From assembly GCA_946539475.1 (NCBI GenBank), contig CAMNHM010000123.1, positions 1-8,189 of the forward strand: 8,189 nucleotides of DNA, written 5' to 3'. Shown piece after piece: positions 1 through 5,636 of this stretch (positions are counted from its first letter, which is position 1; every line of letters starts with the position of its first letter). The position numbers and the translations under genes were made by a program. Under the pieces are notes generated by a model. It was not told the origin of the DNA. It did no database searches and saw only the letters and a program-made list of their open reading frames with translations. The DNA is from an uncultured Prevotellaceae bacterium (GTDB lineage: Bacteria; Bacteroidota; Bacteroidia; Bacteroidales; Bacteroidaceae).

Positions 1-52
1 CCAAGACCCCAACATTAAAAGTGTTGTGCTCTACCGACTGAGCTAGCGGATC
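1..52 (-). tRNA. tRNA-Lys (anticodon UUU), 3' part cut off by window edge
   Basis: Read on the minus strand from position 52, the sequence folds as a tRNA: 7-nt acceptor strand GATCCGC (52-46), TA linker, D-arm with stem GCTC/GAGC and loop AGTCGGTA, then anticodon stem CAACA/TGTTG closing the loop CTTTTAA. The anticodon TTT lies at 19-17, giving lysine (AAA/AAG). A five-base variable region GGGTC follows, and the window ends four bases into the T-stem. All segment lengths are canonical and add up to exactly 52 nt. The rest of the T-arm, the acceptor 3' strand and any encoded CCA lie outside the window. A separate promoter lies just upstream, so this gene need not be read from the protein-coding operon behind it. 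Confidence 0.96.
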
Positions 53-80
53 TCCCATGTGTTGCTTATAAAAGCGGGTG

Positions 81-112
81 CAAAGGTACAATGTTTTTTT
101 GAATCGGCCAAA
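81..112 (-). promoter_or_regulatory. Bacteroidota-type sigma(ABfr) promoter for tRNA-Lys
   Basis: On the minus strand a -33 box TTTG (112-109) is followed by a 20-nt spacer and the -7 box TACCTTTG (88-81). This matches the known Bacteroides consensus (TTTG / about 20 nt / TAnnTTTG). Transcription would start near 77-75, leaving a 5' leader of roughly 23-25 nt on the pre-tRNA. The 12-mer GTACCTTTGCAC and the TTTGG at the -33 box also occur in the tdk promoter with the same spacing. Confidence 0.82.
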
Positions 113-157
113 TGTTTGGGCGTTTTTTTTGCTTTTTCGCTTGTGTGCGAAGGCTTT

Positions 158-1360
158 TCACTGGTGCATGTGCCATATATTGCGCACTTTGCTGCGTATG
201 GCGACATAGTTGAGGAGTGTCACGGCGATGAAAATGGCGACGCCCGTGACGATGGTTGTGATCATCGACGATGGCTGGAGTTGGTCGTAGAGGTTGCGCA
301 GCAGTGGGAGGTAGTAGCTACGTGCGACGGCGACGGCGGCGATGGCAGCTATCAGTACGCCGAGGTTGAGTGCTACGGTGAGCAGGAAGAATGGTCGCTG
401 CAGGCTTGCTGGCGAGTAGCCGATGAGCAGGAGGTTGTCGACTTGCTCCGTGTGTTTCTGCAGGATGAGGAAGATGCTTAGCAGCAGTACGTAGAAGGAG
501 AGTGCTGCGATGATGAGTCCCACGGCGAGCACGATGGTGACGACGATGCGCATGAGGCTGGTGGCTCGCGCTGCGTCGGCATCGGCAGCCTCTGTGTCGT
601 AGTTGTAGCGGTCGAGATAGTCGGCGATGCGCTCGTCGGCGGGGTTGTCGACTTGTAGGATGAGTCGCGAGGGCTCAGCGCTGGCGTCGGGTGCCAGCCG
701 GCTGTTCATGTCGTCAAGGAATGCCTGTGGCACGAGGATGGTGTTGAGGCGTCGCGAGAAGGCTACTACGCGTCCTGTCTTCAGCAGTGTCGTCGTGCCC
801 GTCAGGCGCAGGTTGATGGTGATGGCGCTGGCAATCTCCTCTGAGATGGTGGGCAGCCCCTGCGAGCTGGCGAACCCGAAGTTGTAGAGGTTGAGGTAGG
901 TGCGTGGCAGGATGATGGGCACGTCGTAGCTGGCGGGGTCGTAGGTCCATCGCTCGAGGCTGGTGTCGATGAATTCGTCGGGCACTGCCTCTAGGAACAT
1001 GTCGGTAGAGAACTGTACGGGCATGTTGCCTCCTCCTATGGTGGCGAAGACGCTGAACTGGGCCGGTGTGTAGCAGCCCAGGCGGCGGGTGAAGGGCTGC
1101 TGCCGGAGTCGCTCTATCTCGCGGTCGGAGAAGGTCGGTGAGGCTCCGGTGAGTGTGCCCAGTGAGGTGACGCGCTTAGTGACGACGATGTGTCCTGGCC
1201 GTAGGAAGCTGTCGCTGGAGGTGAGCAGCGGTCGCAGGTCGCCGAAGAACTGGATTGCCGTGAGCACGATGGCCATACCGCAGAGGTTGGCGAGCACGAA
1301 GCCCGCCAACTGCCCTGCGCTGATATGGCATCCCAGCAGTCTGTTCAACAGCCGGTTCAT
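158..1360 (-). CDS. FtsX/MacB-like permease-type membrane protein
   Basis: This 400-residue protein has the layout of the FtsX/MacB permease superfamily. One membrane helix lies near the N-terminus (about 18-39), then an extracytoplasmic domain of about 225 residues, then three helices (about 268-300, 324-346 and 366-388). The loop after the second helix contains LLLIGYSPASLQ, which resembles the cytoplasmic coupling loop by which such permeases contact their ATPase. Known relatives work as dimers with an ABC ATPase in lipid or lipoprotein export, envelope stress or cell division signalling, but no ATPase gene is visible here. It lies 52 nt downstream of the DUF4836 lipoprotein gene on the same strand, and no promoter was seen between them, so it is probably last in the tdk-led operon. 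ATG at 1360 places the first helix correctly. The fold assignment is fairly secure; the specific function and partner are unknown. Confidence 0.75.
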   Translation of the reverse strand: MNRLLNRLLGCHISAGQLAGFVLANLCGMAIVLTAIQFFGDLRPLLTSSDSFLRPGHIVVTKRVTSLGTLTGASPTFSDREIERLRQQPFTRRLGCYTPAQFSVFATIGGGNMPVQFSTDMFLEAVPDEFIDTSLERWTYDPASYDVPIILPRTYLNLYNFGFASSQGLPTISEEIASAITINLRLTGTTTLLKTGRVVAFSRRLNTILVPQAFLDDMNSRLAPDASAEPSRLILQVDNPADERIADYLDRYNYDTEAADADAARATSLMRIVVTIVLAVGLIIAALSFYVLLLSIFLILQKHTEQVDNLLLIGYSPASLQRPFFLLTVALNLGVLIAAIAAVAVARSYYLPLLRNLYDQLQPSSMITTIVTGVAIFIAVTLLNYVAIRSKVRNIWHMHQ

Positions 1361-1412
1361 GATTGCTTTGCCGTTGTGGTAGAAAACTTACGTTGCGTGT
1401 GTCTCTCTCCCA

Positions 1413-2936
1413 CTAGTTGAGAAAGTCCTTCACAAGGTCGGCGATGGACTCCAGCGGCATCTTCTTCTTGTCCTTCATGGCGATGCGGAATACGCCTGTC
1501 ATCTTGCCGCCATAGTACAGCTCTGCGCTGTCGAAGATGTCGGCAAGGGCCTTGAGTACCTTCTGGTCGGAGCCCTCCGACTGCTTGGCGAGTTCGTTGA
1601 AGAAGTCGGCGTTGAAGCGCAGGTAGGCTCCCTTACCCTTGATCTCGCTGGTGGGGAATTTCTTCGTGGGTGTCGCGAAGACGTTGTCGCGGTCGGTGGA
1701 GAGATAGGTCATGCCGTTCTTGAAGCCCAGTGCTGCCCATGCCGTGGGTACGCGCTGGAAGTCGTCGGAGTCCCAGTCGTAGTCGTAGTCGGTGGGCACG
1801 ACGTACTGGTCGTCGCCTACCTCTTCGAACTCGTCGACGTCGCCCACCTGCTGCAGCACCATGCCGAGCAGGTCGCTGTTCTTCGTGCCGAGGTAGGCGG
1901 TGAAGAGCGGATTGCCGTTCTCTAATCCGAAGAAGTCGAGGGCGAACGATCCGTCGGCGTTGTCGGCAATGTCCTCGATGAGCTCGACGGTCTCGTCGTC
2001 GAGTCCGTAGAGGGCGGCCAGGGGACCCATCTGCTTGAGGTACTTCTTCAGGTCAACGTTGATGAAGAAGCTCAGGCCGCGGTCGGAGATGTACTTCGCC
2101 TGGCTGGCGTCGATATCCTTCATTGCTGCGAGCGACTGCTGGAAGTAGTCCTCGCACTCCTTCGTCAGGGCGACAGTCTCGGCGGTGAAGGTCATCTCTC
2201 CCGGGTTCATGTCGAAGTCGCTGATGACGGCCATATCCTTCATCTCGACGCCGTCAGGCAGCACCTCGGACATCTGCTCCTTCATCTCCTTGAAGTCGCG
2301 CAGGTCCTCCAGTCCCTCGAACAGGAAGAGCATCTGTGCGATGCCGCTCTTGCTGCACATCTGCCCGAAGGCCTTGTGGCCCTCGAGGGTGCCCTTGCCG
2401 TCGGCGCGCTCCTTGAGCGATGCGATCATGTCGTCGACGTCGTCGACTTTTCCGCCGAAAAACCAGTCGTCGCAGAAGATGATGGCGGCGTCGCGGTCGA
2501 CCTCGCAGTAGCGGATGCCTCCGTCAGCCTCTTCGATGTCAGGTGCGTCGAGCGACTCCAGCAGCTGAATCATGTCGCTCTTGCTTGCCATTGTGGCCAC
2601 GAATCCCACTTCGGGGTTGCGCTCCATGTCGCCGGCCATGTAGATGTAGACTGGCTGGCGGAAGTCGATGCCCGACTTTGTGGGGTCGTCGATGATGGCG
2701 AGCAGCTTGTCGCGCATCTCCTTCTCCATTCCGGTGGACTTGACCTGCTTCTTGATCCATTTCTTTGCTTCAGAGTCGTCACCCATGAGACCACTCTTCT
2801 GGGCCCCTTTGGCAACGTCGAGACGGACGACTAATGTGGCGTCGTCGGGTACGAGCATGGCGGCTTCTTTCTTGCTGCACGATGCGAGCATCAGCAGTGC
2901 TACGAGCATCGTTGTGAGGAATGTTAGCTTTTTCAT
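1413..2936 (-). CDS. DUF4836-family lipoprotein
   Basis: This 507-residue protein starts with a lipoprotein signal peptide: MKK, a hydrophobic stretch, and the lipobox LASC with the lipidated cysteine at residue 20. Only one acidic residue follows closely (CSKKE), so a surface-export signal of the Bacteroides type is not evident and a periplasm-facing position is as likely. The mature part begins with a segment (MLVPDDATLVVRLDV) that I recognise from DUF4836 proteins, which are common in Bacteroidales and have no established biochemical role. The chain is rich in Asp and Glu and has no recognisable catalytic motif. It sits 22 nt downstream of the AI-2E-family transporter gene and 52 nt upstream of the permease-like gene, all on one strand, which suggests a shared transcript. 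The family call is from memory of the N-terminal pattern; function unknown. Confidence 0.78.
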   Translation of the reverse strand: MKKLTFLTTMLVALLMLASCSKKEAAMLVPDDATLVVRLDVAKGAQKSGLMGDDSEAKKWIKKQVKSTGMEKEMRDKLLAIIDDPTKSGIDFRQPVYIYMAGDMERNPEVGFVATMASKSDMIQLLESLDAPDIEEADGGIRYCEVDRDAAIIFCDDWFFGGKVDDVDDMIASLKERADGKGTLEGHKAFGQMCSKSGIAQMLFLFEGLEDLRDFKEMKEQMSEVLPDGVEMKDMAVISDFDMNPGEMTFTAETVALTKECEDYFQQSLAAMKDIDASQAKYISDRGLSFFINVDLKKYLKQMGPLAALYGLDDETVELIEDIADNADGSFALDFFGLENGNPLFTAYLGTKNSDLLGMVLQQVGDVDEFEEVGDDQYVVPTDYDYDWDSDDFQRVPTAWAALGFKNGMTYLSTDRDNVFATPTKKFPTSEIKGKGAYLRFNADFFNELAKQSEGSDQKVLKALADIFDSAELYYGGKMTGVFRIAMKDKKKMPLESIADLVKDFLN

Positions 2937-2958
2937 TGTAGCGTTATGTTTTTAGGGT

Positions 2959-4071
2959 TTATAATTTGGTTGTCGTCGTGGTGGGTGCTGGTGGCTCGCC
3001 AACGTCCTCGCGGGTGATGTATCGCTGGTAGTAGGCGATGAGGAGTGTGGTCAGCGGTAGGGCGATGATCAGCCCGATGAATCCCAGCAGTGCGCCCCAG
3101 ACGGACAGCGACAGCAGCAGGATGGCGGGATTGAGGCCCATGGCCTTGCCCATGACCTTTGGCGTGACGATCATGTCGATGATGACCTGTACGATGATGA
3201 ATACGGCGAGTGCCGAGATGAGTATGATCCAGAAGTTCTGTCCCGTGTCGGCAGCCTTCAGCAGCGCCAGGAATACGGTGGGCACTAGGGCCAGCGTGTG
3301 CAGGTAGGGCACGAGGTCCATGATGCCGATGAGGATGCCCAGTCCGATGGCCATGGGGAAGTCGATGATGGTGAATCCGATGCAGAAGAGTATGCCCATG
3401 ATGAGCGCCACGGTGCCCTGTCCGCGGATGTAGTTGCTCAGCTCGTGCTCTGCGTCGCCAGCCAGCTCGCTCCAGAAGGGTCGGCTCTTCTTTGGGAAGA
3501 TTTTGATCCATGCCTTCGTCAGGTAGTCGTAGTCCATGAGTATGAAGAACATGTAGAGCAGGGCGATGAGCGAGCCTACGATGCTGGCTACGATGCTGGC
3601 TGTCTTTCCCACGACCTTGAACATGTTGGGTATGGCCTCGCGGACGCCGTCGTTAAACTCCTTGCTCTTGATGAATCGTTCGATGGCGTCGCGGTTGTTC
3701 TCCGTCCACTGGCGTATGGCCTCGGGTATGCTGTCGACGTTGGCAGCTGTCTGAATGTAGTTCGTGGCCAGCTGTCCGAGTTTCGCAAACTGCTCTATCA
3801 TCGGGGGTATGATGAGCCAGAGGGTAACGCCCAGCAGGGCGAAGATGGCGATGAAGGTGATGATGATGCTGACGACGCGGTTGCGCACGTGCATCTTGTT
3901 TTGTACGAACTTAACGGCGGGGTGGAGCAGGTAGGCCAGGAGCCAACCGACGGCGAAGGGCAGCAGTACGGAGCTGAGGTAGCTCACCAGCAGGAAGACG
4001 GCGATGATAAGCAGTCCGTAGCCCAGCCAGCGGACAAAGGTGTCGAAAGTGATAGTCTTGTCGTATGCCAT
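2959..4071 (-). CDS. AI-2E/PerM-family membrane transporter
   Basis: This 370-residue protein belongs to the AI-2E transporter family (PF01594, as in E. coli YdiK, YhhT, PerM and TqsA). Two or three helices lie at the N-terminus (about 16-50 and 65-88), including the family-typical LAYLLHP. A soluble, partly amphipathic stretch follows (about 90-155), then a hydrophobic C-terminal half. That half carries the hallmark regions DFPMAIGLGILIGIMDLVPY and later TPKVMGKAMGLNPAILLL with GFIGLIIALP. Length is normal for the family, and the protein ends in a Thr-rich tail. Family members export varied small solutes; some act as Na+(Li+)/H+ antiporters and TqsA affects autoinducer-2 export, so the substrate cannot be read from sequence. 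The gene starts 44 nt after the tdk stop and no promoter was recognised between them. The sequence before its ATG is A-rich without a Shine-Dalgarno match. Confidence 0.93.
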   Translation of the reverse strand: MAYDKTITFDTFVRWLGYGLLIIAVFLLVSYLSSVLLPFAVGWLLAYLLHPAVKFVQNKMHVRNRVVSIIITFIAIFALLGVTLWLIIPPMIEQFAKLGQLATNYIQTAANVDSIPEAIRQWTENNRDAIERFIKSKEFNDGVREAIPNMFKVVGKTASIVASIVGSLIALLYMFFILMDYDYLTKAWIKIFPKKSRPFWSELAGDAEHELSNYIRGQGTVALIMGILFCIGFTIIDFPMAIGLGILIGIMDLVPYLHTLALVPTVFLALLKAADTGQNFWIILISALAVFIIVQVIIDMIVTPKVMGKAMGLNPAILLLSLSVWGALLGFIGLIIALPLTTLLIAYYQRYITREDVGEPPAPTTTTTKL

Positions 4072-4115
4072 AGTCTTTGAGCGTTTTTCTTGGGGGTGGC
4101 GGAGTCTGAGGAACG

Positions 4116-4718
4116 TCAGCTAGCCGGGCTCTGGTTGTCAGCGTCGGCGGCAATGGCCTTCTTGTAGCATTCGCGGCATAGTGGCTCGTACTCCTGTGTC
4201 TCGCCCAGCAGCACGCGCTTGTCGGAGAGCACCTTGCGGTGGCTGACGTATGCCAGCGAGCCGCACTTGACGCAGATGGCGTGCACCTTTGTCACCTCGT
4301 CGGCAATGGCGCAGAGGGCAGGCATCGGCCCAAAGGGCACACCGCGGAAGTCCATGTCGAGCCCTGCTACGATGACGCGCACGCCACGGTTGGCAAGCTC
4401 GTTGCATACGTCGACGATGCCCATGTCGAAGAACTGCGCCTCGTCGATGCCCACGACGTCGATGTCGCTGGACAGCAGCAGGATGGAAGCCGAGGAGTCG
4501 ATGGGCGTCGACTGTATGTGCTTCTGGTCGTGGGAGACGACATCCTCCTCCGAATAGCGCACGTCGATCGACGGCTTGAAGATTTCCACACGCTGACGGG
4601 CGAACTGCGCTCTGCGCATCCGCCTGATCAGCTCCTCTGTCTTGCCCGAGAACATCGAGCCGCACACCACCTCTATTCTCCCTGGGCGATGTGCCTCACC
4701 GGTAAAGTTCTGTGCCAT
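4116..4718 (-). CDS. tdk: Thymidine kinase (type II)
   Basis: Phosphorylates thymidine (and deoxyuridine) to the monophosphate with ATP in pyrimidine salvage; cytoplasmic, usually a tetramer. From the chosen start it is 200 residues, normal for type II enzymes. The P-loop [10 protein letters not shown] is at residues 20-29. DEAQFF is at 92-97, with E93 the expected catalytic base. Two zinc-binding pairs, CVKC (149-152) and CREC (181-184), flank the lasso loop with Y157 and Y177. The frame stays open upstream to an ATG at 4820, but the -7 box of the promoter lies inside that extension, and the extra 34 residues (N/F/Y/K-rich) do not resemble the family. ATG at 4718 (MAQNFTGEA) is therefore the real start. 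It is first in a minus-strand series with the AI-2E transporter, the DUF4836 lipoprotein and the permease-like protein, and is divergent from rsmI. Confidence 0.97.
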   Translation of the reverse strand: MAQNFTGEAHRPGRIEVVCGSMFSGKTEELIRRMRRAQFARQRVEIFKPSIDVRYSEEDVVSHDQKHIQSTPIDSSASILLLSSDIDVVGIDEAQFFDMGIVDVCNELANRGVRVIVAGLDMDFRGVPFGPMPALCAIADEVTKVHAICVKCGSLAYVSHRKVLSDKRVLLGETQEYEPLCRECYKKAIAADADNQSPAS

Positions 4719-4725
4719 TTGTGTG

Positions 4726-4757
4726 CAAAGGTACGAATAAGCGAGAGAATAACCAAA
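4726..4757 (-). promoter_or_regulatory. Bacteroidota-type sigma(ABfr) promoter for tdk operon
   Basis: On the minus strand a -33 box TTTG (4757-4754), a 20-nt spacer and the -7 box TACCTTTG (4733-4726) match the Bacteroides vegetative consensus. Spacing and core are the same as in the tRNA-Lys promoter. Only 7 nt separate the -7 box from the tdk ATG at 4718, so a transcript starting 4-7 nt downstream would carry 0-3 nt of leader. This site also decides the tdk start codon, because the longer reading would have to be translated through it. Confidence 0.82.
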
Positions 4758-4843
4758 GGAAAAGTTGTTTTTCTTTGTTTTTTCCGAGCGAAAGTTTCTT
4801 CGAGCAAAGCCCAATGGCAAAAAAATAAGGTGTGAAAGACGGG

Positions 4844-4863
4844 AAAGGAGTTAAAAGGAGTTA
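4844..4863 (+). repeat. Two tandem copies of AAAGGAGTTA
   Basis: The 10-bp unit AAAGGAGTTA occurs twice without a gap (4844-4853 and 4854-4863), and a third, shorter echo (TAAAGGAC) follows directly. The period equals about one turn of the helix. It sits between the divergent tdk and rsmI promoters, roughly 50-70 bp upstream of the rsmI -7 box, where an activator or repressor could bind. No start codon lies at Shine-Dalgarno distance from the two GGAG cores. It may equally be a chance duplication. Confidence 0.5.
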
Positions 4864-4874
4864 AAGGACATCAG

Positions 4875-4910
4875 TTTTGCAGGATGGAGCCTCGGATAAC
4901 TGCTGCAAAA
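4875..4910. promoter_or_regulatory. Inverted repeat TTTTGCAG-N20-CTGCAAAA, possible operator
   Basis: Perfect 8-bp half-sites lie at 4875-4882 and 4903-4910, with a 20-nt spacer and a centre-to-centre distance of 28 bp. The right half ends 4 bp before the rsmI -7 box, so a bound protein would cover the place where a -33 box should be. As RNA it could form only an 8-bp stem with a 20-nt loop and no U-tract, so a terminator is unlikely. An operator is inference from geometry alone. Confidence 0.35.
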
Positions 4911-4914
4911 ATTG

Positions 4915-4922
4915 TAACTTTG
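4915..4922 (+). promoter_or_regulatory. -7 promoter box for rsmI
   Basis: TAACTTTG fits the Bacteroidota -7 consensus TAnnTTTG. No TTG or TTTG is found at the usual 17-23 nt upstream (a TTTG at 4876-4879 is 35 nt away), so the promoter is either weak or activator-dependent. The rsmI ATG begins 10 nt after the box, which predicts a leader of only about 3-6 nt. Confidence 0.5.
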
Positions 4923-4932
4923 CTCCCAGAAT

Positions 4933-5634
4933 ATGGCAGTATTGTACATTGTGCCCACTCCGGTGGGTAATATGGAGGATATGACGCTGCGTGCCATCCG
5001 TGTACTGAAGGAGGTGGATCTGGTGCTGGCAGAGGATACTCGTACGTCGGGTATCCTGCTGAAACACTTCGACATCAAGAACCAGCTGATGTCGCACCAT
5101 AAGTTCAACGAGCATGGCACGTCGGCAGCCGTTATCGACCGTTTGCTCGCTGGGCAGAACGTCGCACTTATCAGCGATGCCGGCACGCCAGGCATCAGCG
5201 ATCCCGGCTTCTTTCTCGTACGCGAGGCTGTCAGGGCGGGTGTCGAGGTGCAGACGTTGCCTGGAGCGACGGCACTCATCCCAGCCTTGGTGAGCAGCGG
5301 GTTGCCCTGCGATCGTTTCGTGTTCGAAGGTTTCCTGCCCCAGAAGAAGGGGCGCCAGAGCCGGATTGAGGCATTGCGCGACGAGGTGCGGACGATGGTG
5401 TTCTACGAGTCGCCATACCGTGTGCTGAAGACGTTGCAGCAGCTGTCGGAGGTCTTCGGAGGGAATCGCCAAGCCTCCGCCTGCCGAGAGATTTCGAAGG
5501 TGCATGAGGAGAGTGTCCGCGGATCGCTGCAGGAGCTCATCGAGCATTTCACACAGACAGAGCCCCGCGGCGAGTTCGTCATCGTGGTTGCCGGGCGACA
5601 GAAAGAAGACAAATCAAATTTAAACGAAGAATAG
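4933..5634 (+). CDS. rsmI: 16S rRNA (cytidine1402-2'-O)-methyltransferase RsmI
   Basis: RsmI uses S-adenosylmethionine to methylate the ribose of C1402 in 16S rRNA, in the decoding centre of the 30S subunit. The 233-residue protein has the tetrapyrrole-methylase fold with the expected motif series: LYIVPTPVGN (4-13), AEDTR (33-37), SDAGTPGISDPG (81-92), LPGATALIPALVSSGLP (109-125), EGFLP (132-136) and FYESPYR (157-163). It lacks the roughly 50-residue C-terminal extension of the E. coli enzyme (286 residues) and ends in a charged tail. The ATG at 4933 is the only start that keeps the first motif: the frame is closed upstream by a TAA at 4915, which is also part of the -7 box. No Shine-Dalgarno site is present. 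The next gene begins 2 nt after the stop. Confidence 0.97.
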   Translation: MAVLYIVPTPVGNMEDMTLRAIRVLKEVDLVLAEDTRTSGILLKHFDIKNQLMSHHKFNEHGTSAAVIDRLLAGQNVALISDAGTPGISDPGFFLVREAVRAGVEVQTLPGATALIPALVSSGLPCDRFVFEGFLPQKKGRQSRIEALRDEVRTMVFYESPYRVLKTLQQLSEVFGGNRQASACREISKVHEESVRGSLQELIEHFTQTEPRGEFVIVVAGRQKEDKSNLNEE

Positions 5635-5636
5635 CT

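Noticed and set aside
121..160. Terminator-like hairpin TTCGC-TTGTGT-GCGAA near the end of the permease-like gene
   Set aside because: The stem is only 5 bp. On the strand of the gene it is followed by A-runs, not T-runs. The T-run follows only in the plus direction, where no gene ends.
1383..1390. -7 box TAAGTTTT on the minus strand before the permease-like gene
   Set aside because: It lacks the final G of the consensus and has no TTG at the proper distance upstream; read-through from the DUF4836 gene is simpler.
3298..4080. 260-codon open frame on the plus strand
   Set aside because: It lies opposite the AI-2E-family transporter. Its His/Asp/Glu-rich sequence is the complement of hydrophobic codons and resembles no known protein.
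4719..4820. N-terminal extension of thymidine kinase from an ATG at 4820
   Set aside because: The extension overlaps the tdk -7 box and most of the spacer and -33 box, has no resemblance to the family, and a start at 4718 gives a normal 200-residue enzyme.
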